From assembly GCA_903953815.1 (NCBI GenBank), contig CAJBLA010000007.1:1-41848 (forward strand): 41,848 nt of DNA, given 5' to 3'. A program made the translations under genes and the position numbers. Under the pieces are notes generated by a model. That model saw nothing but the letters and a program-made list of their open reading frames with translations, searched no databases and was not told where the DNA came from. Below, piece by piece: positions 8,941-18,138 of the stretch. Positions within the stretch are counted from its first letter, which is position 1. Every line of letters starts with the position of its first letter. Source of the stretch: an uncultured Bacteroidota bacterium (GTDB lineage Bacteria; Bacteroidota; Bacteroidia; Chitinophagales; Chitinophagaceae).

Positions 8941-9563
8941 TATATAATTCTACCTGGATTTCCTACAATTTTAGTATTACTACTTACATTATTAATAATT
9001 ACCGATCCGGCTCCAATTATAACATCGTCACCAATTTCTACACCTTGTTTTATTACTGAATTTGCACCAATAAATGATCTTTTCCCAATTTTTACATTTC
9101 CGGCAAGAACAGCACCTGGTGCAATATGTACAGCTGTGCTTATTTCACATTCGTGTTCAATAATACAACCTGTGTTTAAAATTGTAAAGTCGCCGATTTG
9201 AGAAAACGCATTTACAAGCACTCCTTTTGAAGCAAAGACGCCAACGCCAATATTTGCTCTTTCAGAAATTATAGAATTTGGATCGATTACAGACTCTATT
9301 ATTTGATGCTTACTTAATAATAATTGTGCTATTTTATATCGTAAATTATTATCGCCTATGCCTAAAATAAAAGCAAAATTCATATCCCATCCTTCAAAAT
9401 TTGGATCAGTCTCACAACCCAAATATGCTAAGCTAAATGGATTTTTTTCTACTTGAATTATGTTTGTGTAATAATTAAGTGAATTGCCATTTGACAAATG
9501 CGACTCTCCTACAACATATGCATGTCCACCATAACCGATTATCGCAGTTTTATTTTCTAACAC
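8940..9563 (-). CDS. legH: LegH/NeuD-family sugar O/N-acetyltransferase (left-handed beta helix)
   Basis: 207 aa; AIIGYGGHAYVVG N-terminus and hexapeptide repeats (IGVGVFASKGVLVNAFSQIGDFTILNTGCIIEHECEIS...IGAGSVIINNVSSNTKIVGNPGRII). Confidence 0.9.
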   Translation of the reverse strand: MLENKTAIIGYGGHAYVVGESHLSNGNSLNYYTNIIQVEKNPFSLAYLGCETDPNFEGWDMNFAFILGIGDNNLRYKIAQLLLSKHQIIESVIDPNSIISERANIGVGVFASKGVLVNAFSQIGDFTILNTGCIIEHECEISTAVHIAPGAVLAGNVKIGKRSFIGANSVIKQGVEIGDDVIIGAGSVIINNVSSNTKIVGNPGRII

Positions 9564-10695
9564 TACTTGGAATATTTACAATTCTGTTTTCTAAATAGAT
9601 TGCATTTTCTTGAGAATCTCTTTGAAAATCGGAATATAAAGGAGATTTAAAAATTAGTTGCCAAATTGGGCGCGTCATCACTTTTTTTTCATTTGTTTCC
9701 TTTAAAAAAGAATCTCTATCTTTTGTATTCTCTAATTCTATACACATTAACCAATAGTTGGCCTTGGTGTTAGGTAATTCTGTTCTAAACTTAACTCCAA
9801 TAGATTCAAAAAAAACACTATACTCAGAAGCTAAATTTCTTTTATTTTGAATAAATGAATTTAATTGTTCAAGTTGGGCGCAAGCTAATGCCGCATTTAA
9901 ATTTGGCATTCTGAAATTATAACCAATTTCATCATGTACATATTCATATGGATGAGGTACTTTTGCAGTTGTGGTTAAATGTTTTGCTTTAATACCAAGT
10001 TGTATATCATTTGTAACAATTGCACCGCCGCCGCCACTTGTTACTATCTTATTACCATTGAAAGAGAAAACACCTAATTTACCAAAACTCCCTGTTGGCA
10101 TTCCTTTATATTCACTACCAATAGACTCTGCAGCATCTTCGACTACAGGAATGTTCCATTTATTACAAATTTCAACTAATTTATCTAGATGAACAGGAAA
10201 TCCAAAAGTATGCATTGGCATGCATGCAGCAATTTTTCTATTTGTTTTTTTATTATAACAAACGCCGTCTCTTATTTCTCCAAATTCTTCTAAAAATGCT
10301 TGTACCGCATTTGGAGATAAGCCCATCGTATCTAAATCAACATCTAAAAATACAGGTGAAGCCCCATTATATATTATTGCATTAACAGTTGCTATGAATG
10401 TTAGTGCTTGAGTTAATACTTCGTCTCCATTTCCTACACCAGACAACCTTAAAGCCACTTGCAGCGCAGAAGTCCCATTTACTACAGCAACTGCTTTTTG
10501 AGTTTTTGATAACTCAGCCATCATTATTTCAAACTTATCTACAAATGCACCAACTGAGGAAACAAATGTTGATTCAATAGTATCCAATACATATTCTTTT
10601 TCTCTGCCAGAGAAATTAGGTTCATGCAAAGGAATAAAATCTTTATTTGGAAATTGACTTTTTATGAAATCAATTGTATCAGTATAATTAGACAT
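9550..10695 (-). CDS. legC: LegC-family PLP aminotransferase (DegT/DnrJ/EryC1)
   Basis: 381 aa; FIPLHEPNFSGREKEYVLDTIESTFVSSVGAFVDKFE, VEDAAESIGSEYKG, GVFSFNGNKIVTSGGGGAIVTND. Confidence 0.92.
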   Translation of the reverse strand: MSNYTDTIDFIKSQFPNKDFIPLHEPNFSGREKEYVLDTIESTFVSSVGAFVDKFEIMMAELSKTQKAVAVVNGTSALQVALRLSGVGNGDEVLTQALTFIATVNAIIYNGASPVFLDVDLDTMGLSPNAVQAFLEEFGEIRDGVCYNKKTNRKIAACMPMHTFGFPVHLDKLVEICNKWNIPVVEDAAESIGSEYKGMPTGSFGKLGVFSFNGNKIVTSGGGGAIVTNDIQLGIKAKHLTTTAKVPHPYEYVHDEIGYNFRMPNLNAALACAQLEQLNSFIQNKRNLASEYSVFFESIGVKFRTELPNTKANYWLMCIELENTKDRDSFLKETNEKKVMTRPIWQLIFKSPLYSDFQRDSQENAIYLENRIVNIPSSVRK

Positions 10696-11704
10696 TGTAA
10701 ATGTCGGATTTGTATTGTTGTAAATTTTCTTTTTTTGAGAACCAATCTATTGTTTCTTTTAAACCATCCTCAAGTGTAAATTTTTGACTCCATCCTGTAA
10801 AAGACTTAAGTTTTTCATTTGAGCCAAAAAGTCTAAACACCTCTGATTTTTCAGGACGTAACCTTAGCGAATCTGTTATGATTTTGGCATTTGGATTGAT
10901 AATATTAATTAAATGTTGAGCTAAATCACCAACAGAAATTTCACTCTGAGTTGCAATATTTACTTCTTGTCCAATTAGTTCATCACATTGAGCAATTTTT
11001 AAAAAACCATTTACTGTGTCTTTTACAAATAATAAGTCCCTTGTAGGAGTAATATCTCCAAGTTTTATTTCTTCGGTACCATTTAATAATTGAGAAATTA
11101 TAGTCGGAATTACAGCTCTTGCAGATTGTCTAGGACCAAAAGTATTAAAAGGTCTAACTATTGTTATTGGCAAATTGAATGACCTATAAAAAGAATCCGC
11201 AATTGCATCAGCTCCAATTTTTGAAGCTGAATAAGGCGATTGTGGCTGTTTTGGATGCAACTCGGTAATTGGAACAAATTGAGCTGTTCCGTAAACCTCT
11301 GAAGTTGAAGTTACAAGGACTCTTTTTACTTTATTATCTCTTGCAGCTTGAATGATATTCAACGTTCCCTTTACATTTGTATCAATATAAGAATCAGGGG
11401 AGTGGTAACTAAATGGTATTGCAATTAAAGCTGCAAGATGAAATACAATATCTACTTCCTTCATTGCTTCTCTAACACCATTAGGATCTCTTATGTCTCC
11501 TGAGAAAAATTCAATTTTGTTTTTTATCTCTTTTGAAACTGTATCTAACCATCCATATGAATTAAATGAATTATAATAAACAAATGCTCTTACATCATAA
11601 CCAGCTTCAACTAAAGCTTCTGTAAGATGTGATCCTATAAATCCGTCAGCGCCTGTAATTAATACTTTTAAATTATTTTTCACTTTTATTGATTTATTCA
11701 ACAA
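10688..11704 (-). CDS. legB: LegB-family NDP-sugar 4,6-dehydratase
   Basis: 338 aa; [78 protein letters not shown]. Confidence 0.92.
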   Translation of the reverse strand: MLNKSIKVKNNLKVLITGADGFIGSHLTEALVEAGYDVRAFVYYNSFNSYGWLDTVSKEIKNKIEFFSGDIRDPNGVREAMKEVDIVFHLAALIAIPFSYHSPDSYIDTNVKGTLNIIQAARDNKVKRVLVTSTSEVYGTAQFVPITELHPKQPQSPYSASKIGADAIADSFYRSFNLPITIVRPFNTFGPRQSARAVIPTIISQLLNGTEEIKLGDITPTRDLLFVKDTVNGFLKIAQCDELIGQEVNIATQSEISVGDLAQHLINIINPNAKIITDSLRLRPEKSEVFRLFGSNEKLKSFTGWSQKFTLEDGLKETIDWFSKKENLQQYKSDIYNV

Positions 11705-12623
11705 TTTTTAAATACTCAAAAACGGTTTTTTTAATTCCATCGAACAGGCTGGTTTTAACATTCCAACCCATCATATTAATTTTACTAGTGTCCATTAATT
11801 TTCTTGGAGTGCCATCTGGCTTAGTTGTGTCAAAAACAAGCTCTCCTTCATATCCAACTTCTGCAACTATCAACTCTGCTAGTTCTTTAATAGAAACATC
11901 TTTACCACAACCTATATTTACTAAGCCTTGTTCGTTATAGTTTTGTAACAAGAAATAGCATGCGTCTGCTAAATCATCTACATGTAAAAATTCTCTTCTT
12001 GGCGTTCCTGTACCCCAAATAGTTACAGTAGGTTCATTATTTTTTTTTGCTAATACAATTCTTCTAATTAATGCAGGAAGTACATGAGAGTTTTCGGGGT
12101 GGTAATTATCATTGGTTCCATACAAGTTTGTAGGCATGGCTGAAATAAAATTACAACCATATTGTGCTCTATAACTATCACACATTTCAATGCCAGCAAT
12201 TTTTGCAATGGCATAGGGTTGATTGGTTGACTCTAGGTATCCACTTAGTAAGTATTCTTCTTTTAATGGCTGTGGTGCCATTTTAGGATATATACATGAA
12301 GAACCTAAAAACAATAATTTGGTAACCTTATTCAAATAAGCCGCATGAATAATATTCGCCTCAATCATTAAGTTATCGTAAATAAATTCTGCTCTATAGG
12401 TATTGTTAGCGTGTATGCCTCCCACTTTAGCAGCGGCAAGTACCACATATGCTGGCTTTTCTTTTTCAAAAAAATCACTGACAGCTTGCTGGTTCCTTAA
12501 ATCTAATTCACTTGAAGTTCTAGTGACAATATTGTTATACCCTTCTTTCCTTAGTTTACGTTCTAATCCTGAACCTACCATTCCTCTATGTCCAGCAATA
12601 TATATTTTAGCAGTTTGCTCCAT
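11694..12623 (-). CDS. fcl: GDP-L-fucose synthase
   Basis: 309 aa; [94 protein letters not shown]. Confidence 0.97.
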   Translation of the reverse strand: MEQTAKIYIAGHRGMVGSGLERKLRKEGYNNIVTRTSSELDLRNQQAVSDFFEKEKPAYVVLAAAKVGGIHANNTYRAEFIYDNLMIEANIIHAAYLNKVTKLLFLGSSCIYPKMAPQPLKEEYLLSGYLESTNQPYAIAKIAGIEMCDSYRAQYGCNFISAMPTNLYGTNDNYHPENSHVLPALIRRIVLAKKNNEPTVTIWGTGTPRREFLHVDDLADACYFLLQNYNEQGLVNIGCGKDVSIKELAELIVAEVGYEGELVFDTTKPDGTPRKLMDTSKINMMGWNVKTSLFDGIKKTVFEYLKIVE

Positions 12624-12625
12624 GA

Positions 12626-13714
12626 TTATAATCCGCTTTGTTTAATATGTAATTCTTTTTTGAACAAAGTAACATCACTAGCTACCATTTCTTTAACTAA
12701 GGCTGCTAAATCATACTTTGGTTTCCAACCTAATTGAGTCATTGCCTTAGTTGGATCTCCGATTAATAAATCAACTTCAGTTGGTCTATAATATTTAGGA
12801 TCTACTTTCACAACTACTTGGCCTTCTTCCAATTTGTATTCGCCTTTATTTTTAACAACATATGCTTCTTCATCTTCATCTTTTCCTCTAAATCCTAATT
12901 CAATTCCTAATTCGGCAAAACTCATTTTTACAAAATCACGAATAGTTGTAGTTATACCTGTTGCTAAAACAAAGTCTTCTGGTTTTTCTTGTTGCAAGAT
13001 CAAATACATTCCTTCTATATAATCTTTTGCATGTCCCCAGTCTCTTTTAGCATCTAAATTTCCTAAATACAAACAATTGTCCATTCCTAAAGCAATTTTT
13101 GCTGTTGCTCTTGTTATTTTTCTTGTCACGAAAGTTTCTCCTCTTTGTGGTGATTCATGATTAAACAAAATACCATTACAAGCATACATATTATAAGCTT
13201 CTCTATAATTTACTGTAATCCAATATGCATACAATTTTGCAACAGCATACGGAGAACGAGGATAAAATGGTGTCGTTTCAGATTGAGGTACCGCTTGTAC
13301 TAAACCATACAATTCAGAAGTTGATGCTTGATATATTTTAGTTTTCTTAGTTAACCCTAATAAACGAACTGCTTCTAAAATTCTTAATGTTCCAATACCA
13401 TCAGCATTCGCTGTATATTCTGGTTCTTCAAAACTTACATGCACATGACTCATTGCAGCCAAGTTGTAAATCTCATCAGGTTGAACTTCTTGAATGATAC
13501 GAATTAAGTTGGTGCTATCAGTTAAATCTCCATAATGTAAATGTAAATGTCTATGAGGTGTATGTGGATCTTCATAAATATGATCTATTCTTTGCGTATT
13601 AAACAATGAAGACCTTCTTTTAATACCATGTACCTCATATCCTTTGTTTAATAAGAACTCTGCCAAATAAGCTCCGTCTTGGCCTGTGATTCCTGTAATA
13701 ATTGCTTTTTTCAC
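12626..13714 (-). CDS. gmd: GDP-mannose 4,6-dehydratase
   Basis: 362 aa; [90 protein letters not shown]. Confidence 0.98.
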   Translation of the reverse strand: MKKAIITGITGQDGAYLAEFLLNKGYEVHGIKRRSSLFNTQRIDHIYEDPHTPHRHLHLHYGDLTDSTNLIRIIQEVQPDEIYNLAAMSHVHVSFEEPEYTANADGIGTLRILEAVRLLGLTKKTKIYQASTSELYGLVQAVPQSETTPFYPRSPYAVAKLYAYWITVNYREAYNMYACNGILFNHESPQRGETFVTRKITRATAKIALGMDNCLYLGNLDAKRDWGHAKDYIEGMYLILQQEKPEDFVLATGITTTIRDFVKMSFAELGIELGFRGKDEDEEAYVVKNKGEYKLEEGQVVVKVDPKYYRPTEVDLLIGDPTKAMTQLGWKPKYDLAALVKEMVASDVTLFKKELHIKQSGL

Positions 13715-13732
13715 TATTTTACGTTTTAAAAA

Positions 13733-14154
13733 TTATCTGTTTAACAACCAAGATGATGATTGTATTTTTCCTCCCAACCCATCAATCAATTCAATACCTA
13801 ATGCTTCACAAATTGGTCTTTCTGGTATGGTAGCATTCTTTTGATCTCCTCCATTTGCAAATGCGAGTTGATATTCATTTCCAAATTCATTAAAAATTAT
13901 TTTGATGGATTCTACAACTGTCCTATCCTTATCTATAGAAAGAAAACACTTGTAAACCAATCTCAAGTTTTTAACTATAAACACCCTCTCATTTTCATCC
14001 TGAAATTCTTTGGACCCCTTTAATGCTCTTTGAAAATCATTGTTAACTATCACAAATAACTTATCTCCACTTGCCCTTGCATTCTGAAAATACTCAATAT
14101 GACCTTTATGAATTGGGTAAAATAACCACTAACTATTATCGCTTTAGGCTTCAT
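13733..14154 (-). pseudogene. Cytidylyltransferase-like nucleotidyltransferase with apparent 1-nt frameshift near the N-terminus
   Basis: Minus strand from ATG 14154 reads MKPKAIIVSGYFT.. then leaves frame; the +1 frame continues PIHKGHIEYFQNARASGDKLFVIVNNDFQRALKGSKEF...FANGGDQKNATIPE. The HxGH motif is split across frames at about 14115-14123. Confidence 0.75.
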
Positions 14155-14336
14155 TTCATATATTATTCTCTAAAATATAAGCACCAAACTGCACACCGAG
14201 TACCTACTTTTTAACCACGATTAACTACCTATAAATAAAAAATCAAACTTATAATTAGCTTGATTTTCAGTAGAATGATATTTAACGACTATCTACAAAT
14301 AACCCCTTTACAAATGGACCACACTAATCCAAAATC

Positions 14337-14873
14337 CTACCCCATCAACTTCATAAACACTCCCACATCCTTCAACATTTTCTCAGTAAACTCAAGGGGT
14401 TGGTATAGGGCAACGCGTATTTTTTTATCAATCAAGGTTTCTGCCTTTTCAATTAATTGATATAAATAACTTTTATCAACATCACCCACTATTACTAAAT
14501 CCACAAAGGGATTGTTTTTTCCTAAGGCTAAATCTCCAGTTAGGTAAACTTCATCCACATTACCCAACTTGTCCAATACATTCTCAATAATCTGATCCAA
14601 GCCAACATATTGCATAATAACCCCTCTTAAGGATTTAAACATAGGGTGTTTTGTATTTACTGCGTAATGTTTTGTTTTTGTGTTTTCGTCATCGGTTTGC
14701 TCCTGTATGAGTTGCATGTCCGATAACTTATTTAATTCCAAACGCACTGTATTACTACTTACACCTAAGTCACGTTCTAAACCGCGCAAATACACGGTGC
14801 TAGCGGGGTTGAGTAGCAATTTGGTGAGTAACTGCACTCTTATTTTACCAGTAAAAATTTTATCTAAGATCAT
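14337..14873 (-). CDS. Winged-helix transcriptional regulator fused to minimal nucleotidyltransferase (MNT)-like domain
   Basis: 178 aa; ArsR-like wHTH TVYLRGLERDLGVSSNTVRLELNKLSDMQLI followed by GDLALGKNNPFVDLVIVGD (NTase GS-xxxG...DxD-like arrangement). Confidence 0.7.
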   Translation of the reverse strand: MILDKIFTGKIRVQLLTKLLLNPASTVYLRGLERDLGVSSNTVRLELNKLSDMQLIQEQTDDENTKTKHYAVNTKHPMFKSLRGVIMQYVGLDQIIENVLDKLGNVDEVYLTGDLALGKNNPFVDLVIVGDVDKSYLYQLIEKAETLIDKKIRVALYQPLEFTEKMLKDVGVFMKLMG

Positions 14874-14943
14874 TGGGGTAGATGCGATGTTCGAGAAAGT
14901 ATATGACGGCTTCGCCGTTCTGAGTCACATTTTAATCATGCAA

Positions 14944-14981
14944 ACTCAATATTGTTCAACAAATATAGCGCAATATTGAGT
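14944..14981 (-). promoter_or_regulatory. Putative operator/promoter of the wHTH-MNT gene: 11-bp perfect inverted repeat enclosing a Bacteroidota -7 box
   Basis: Minus strand: ACTCAATATTG-CGC-TATATTTG-TTGAA-CAATATTGAGT; arms are exact reverse complements; TATATTTG matches TAnnTTTG. Confidence 0.6.
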
Positions 14982-15029
14982 AGTTTAATTAATAATTATT
15001 GAGTAAATATTAAGAACAATTAATTTGCC

Positions 15030-16985
15030 TTAGAAATATCTACCCCCCCCCCCCGTCATATCCAATATCTTAGTTTGAAGGCTAGGGTCCAAACGTTCAA
15101 AAATGCTATTATTACTAATAAACTCAGGAACCAGCTCCTTCATTTTACCCACCAGTTCCATTTCATTAGAAATTTTGGAAGCCGAAGTCACTAATAACCT
15201 AAGGTCATTAAAGCTTTCATTAATACTGGTTAGTTCCACCTCTCTTACTTTAGCAATCAATATTTTATCATGGTAAGTAGTTAGGGTATTTTCAGCATCG
15301 TTCAATAATTCCTCATATAATTTTTCACCAGGGCGTAAGCCACTGTAAGTGATATTAATGTCAATATTCGGGATCATACCATACAAACGAATCATTTTTT
15401 TAGCCAAGTCGGCAATAGCAACCGGCTGCCCCATATCAAAAACAAATATCTCACCGCCATTTCCCATACTACCAGCTTCTAATACCAATTGACAAGCTTC
15501 GGGGATGGTCATAAAGTAGCGCGTGATATTGGGGTGCGTTACCGTTAAGGGTCCACCTTTTTCAATTTGTTCCTTAAACCTATTAATTACCGATCCATTA
15601 CTACCAAGTACATTCCCAAAACGGGTTGTAATAAATTTAGTGACAATATTTTTTTCACTAGATAATCCTTGCACGTAAATTTCAGCCATTCTTTTGCTAG
15701 CACCCATAACATTCGTAGGGTTCACCGCTTTGTCGGTGCTGATCATTACAAACCTTTCCGCATTGTATTTTACAGCTAAGTCTGAAACTATTTTTGTGCC
15801 TATCACATTATTTCGAACTGCTTCCGTTGGGCAAAGCTCCATCATAGGAACATGCTTATAAGCTGCTGCATGATACACATAATGTGGTTTAAAGCTTTCA
15901 AATAAACCCTCTATTCTTTTTTCATTAGTGATATCGGCTAAAAACGAAACACAGTTTACACGAGTGCCGCGCTCCTGTAATTCTAATTCAATATTATGCA
16001 GTGGGGTTTCAGCCTGGTCGCACATGATAATCATTTCAGGCGCATAGGGAATTAATTGTCTTACAATTTCACTTCCGATAGATCCTGCTGCACCAGTAAC
16101 CAATACACGCTTGCCTTTTATTTGTGAACGGATTTGATTATTATTAATCACAATAGGGTCGCGTTCCAATAAATCCTCAATTTTAATAGTCTGTAATTGA
16201 TTGCTGCTAAACTTACCTTCAGCCCACTTGCTATATGGCGGTACACTTAATACTTTAATATCATGGTCCAAACAAAAATCAACCAATTCGTTTTTTCTTT
16301 TGGTTGGCATTGTAAAGCTGGCAATAATTAATTCATCAATAGGTTGAATGGCAACTAATTTTGCAAACTCTTCAAAACGAATAACTTGAATACCATTTAA
16401 ATTTTTCTTAGTTTTCTTTTTATCATCATCAACAAAGGCAACAATATTTATGTTGGAGCTACCACTGTTTTCAAGTACACGTTGTGTTGCCACACCTGTA
16501 TCGGCTGCACCAAAAATCACGACGCTCTTTTTTTTCATCTTGTAGTTTTTCGCATAGGCAAACAAAAACTTAACGAGTACACGATAGCTCACTAATAATA
16601 AAAAGCTAAAACTAGTATATACAATTAATATAGAAGTACTTAAAATAAACTGACTTTTTGCCGCAATGGAAATAGTATTAATTAAAAATAACATCACAGA
16701 AGACGCTAAAATTGAAATAGCTATGCGAACAGCATCCTGTAAACCCGTATACCTAACAATACCCGAATAAGTTTTAATCGCATTAAATACCAAGGTATTG
16801 ATTATTAATATTAACCCAACAGAATTAATCACAATTGCCCAATCCACACCAATTAAGGTTAAATTTTGCCTTATAGCAATAGCTAATAGGTAGGAAAATA
16901 AGGTGGCCCCAATGTCAATTAAAAATATCACCCACCTTGGGACAATACTAAAATTTTTAAACATGAATTTATTGTTTTGATGCAT
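15030..16985 (-). CDS. Membrane-anchored nucleoside-diphosphate-sugar dehydratase/epimerase, CapD/FlaA1/WbpM-like
   Basis: 651 aa; N-terminal TM segments, VVIFGAADTGVATQRVL, KRVLVTGAAGSIGSEIVRQLIPYAPEMIIMCDQAETPLHNIELEL, AAAYKHVPMMELCPTEAVRNNVIGT, MISTDKAVNPTNVMGASKRMAEIY. Start probably at internal Met (MFKNFSIVPRW). Confidence 0.93.
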   Translation of the reverse strand: MHQNNKFMFKNFSIVPRWVIFLIDIGATLFSYLLAIAIRQNLTLIGVDWAIVINSVGLILIINTLVFNAIKTYSGIVRYTGLQDAVRIAISILASSVMLFLINTISIAAKSQFILSTSILIVYTSFSFLLLVSYRVLVKFLFAYAKNYKMKKKSVVIFGAADTGVATQRVLENSGSSNINIVAFVDDDKKKTKKNLNGIQVIRFEEFAKLVAIQPIDELIIASFTMPTKRKNELVDFCLDHDIKVLSVPPYSKWAEGKFSSNQLQTIKIEDLLERDPIVINNNQIRSQIKGKRVLVTGAAGSIGSEIVRQLIPYAPEMIIMCDQAETPLHNIELELQERGTRVNCVSFLADITNEKRIEGLFESFKPHYVYHAAAYKHVPMMELCPTEAVRNNVIGTKIVSDLAVKYNAERFVMISTDKAVNPTNVMGASKRMAEIYVQGLSSEKNIVTKFITTRFGNVLGSNGSVINRFKEQIEKGGPLTVTHPNITRYFMTIPEACQLVLEAGSMGNGGEIFVFDMGQPVAIADLAKKMIRLYGMIPNIDINITYSGLRPGEKLYEELLNDAENTLTTYHDKILIAKVREVELTSINESFNDLRLLVTSASKISNEMELVGKMKELVPEFISNNSIFERLDPSLQTKILDMTGGGGRYF

Positions 16986-17034
16986 TCAACGGGGGGATTG
17001 AATAAATTATTTTAATGCGAACTAAACTTTTAAA

Positions 17035-18138
17035 CTAAGCAATCATTTTTTTATACAAACTAGTAAACACCAAATACAATACCGTTAAAAAACCGGCTAA
17101 AAATCCACCTAGTAATAATGATTTTTTCTTGCTTACCCTATCTTTATCCAAAGGCAAAATAGGACGGTCAATAACCTGTATTAATGGTGTTTCCTTGCGA
17201 AGGGAAACTTTTGAAAGCTCAAGGTTGGCCACCAACTGGGTCAGAATAGCTGTATTAGCTTGCACATCTATTTGACGTCTAGTACTAGGTGTTTTTTTAA
17301 TATTAAAAGCTGGGTTTAAATTATATACATTATCACTTGCAGCTGCAACACCAGTGATTGCATTATTTAATTCAGCACGAATACTATCGGCCTGCTTTTG
17401 TAAAATTTCCACATTCATTCGGGATTTTTTACTTTTAATTTCAACATAATAATCGGAAGTTACCTTGGCTAAGGTTTCACAAAATTCTTTTGAAAAACCT
17501 TCTTCAATGGAATTTACAGTAACATTGATAATACTAATTTTTTTATCAGTTTGAGCTACAGATAAATTGTTGGTAACAATTCCAAGAAAAATATTTTTCA
17601 ATATTGAATCCTGTTGTAAAGTAAAATTGCTTCTGTCGCTAGTTACAGGAAATTGAATGTTTTTTAATGATGGACTTTTTTTCCATCCATCTCTCAATTC
17701 ATTAAACGCAATATAGTATTCTGCCAAACTAACGGTTTTGCCTTTGTATGATACGGGTGATAATAATGTTTTTTCAACAATTTTTCGGCTCTTCATGAGT
17801 GCCATTAAATTAGCGCCCGAAAATGCACCCCCTGCGCCACCGCCACCTAAATCAATGCCAAAGGAACTCGCCAATCCAAGTGCACCACTTAAACCACCGC
17901 CGCCGCTTTTTTCATCTTCCATTGCAAAGGTCAAATCTGCTTTGTAAATGGGCTTTTGAAAAAAAGCATAAGTAAGGCCAATCGCACCGCCAATGGCACT
18001 AACTGCTACTATTAGCTTCCATTTAGTTAATAAAAACTGATACCATTCCCGAATTTTAAAAATGAGTTCCTTTAAGGAAATTTCATCATTATCAAAATTG
18101 GTATTGTTTGAAGTATTTTCTGATTGCATGGTTTTCAA
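17035..18138 (-). CDS. Wzz-type polysaccharide chain-length determinant protein
   Basis: 367 aa; two TM segments flanking a coiled periplasmic region, KPIYKADLTFAMEDEKSGGGG, C-terminal PLIQVIDRPILPLDKDRVSKKKSLLLGGFLAG. Confidence 0.85.
   Translation of the reverse strand: MKTMQSENTSNNTNFDNDEISLKELIFKIREWYQFLLTKWKLIVAVSAIGGAIGLTYAFFQKPIYKADLTFAMEDEKSGGGGLSGALGLASSFGIDLGGGGAGGAFSGANLMALMKSRKIVEKTLLSPVSYKGKTVSLAEYYIAFNELRDGWKKSPSLKNIQFPVTSDRSNFTLQQDSILKNIFLGIVTNNLSVAQTDKKISIINVTVNSIEEGFSKEFCETLAKVTSDYYVEIKSKKSRMNVEILQKQADSIRAELNNAITGVAAASDNVYNLNPAFNIKKTPSTRRQIDVQANTAILTQLVANLELSKVSLRKETPLIQVIDRPILPLDKDRVSKKKSLLLGGFLAGFLTVLYLVFTSLYKKMIA

Noticed and set aside
14239-14267. AAAATCAA...TTGATTTT weak hairpin downstream of the regulator gene
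   Set aside because: AT-only 8-bp stem with mismatch and no convincing U-tract; not enough to call a terminator.
14680-14979. 99-aa plus-strand ORF spanning the regulator start and its upstream region
   Set aside because: Antisense to the wHTH-MNT gene and overlaps its putative operator; composition looks non-coding.
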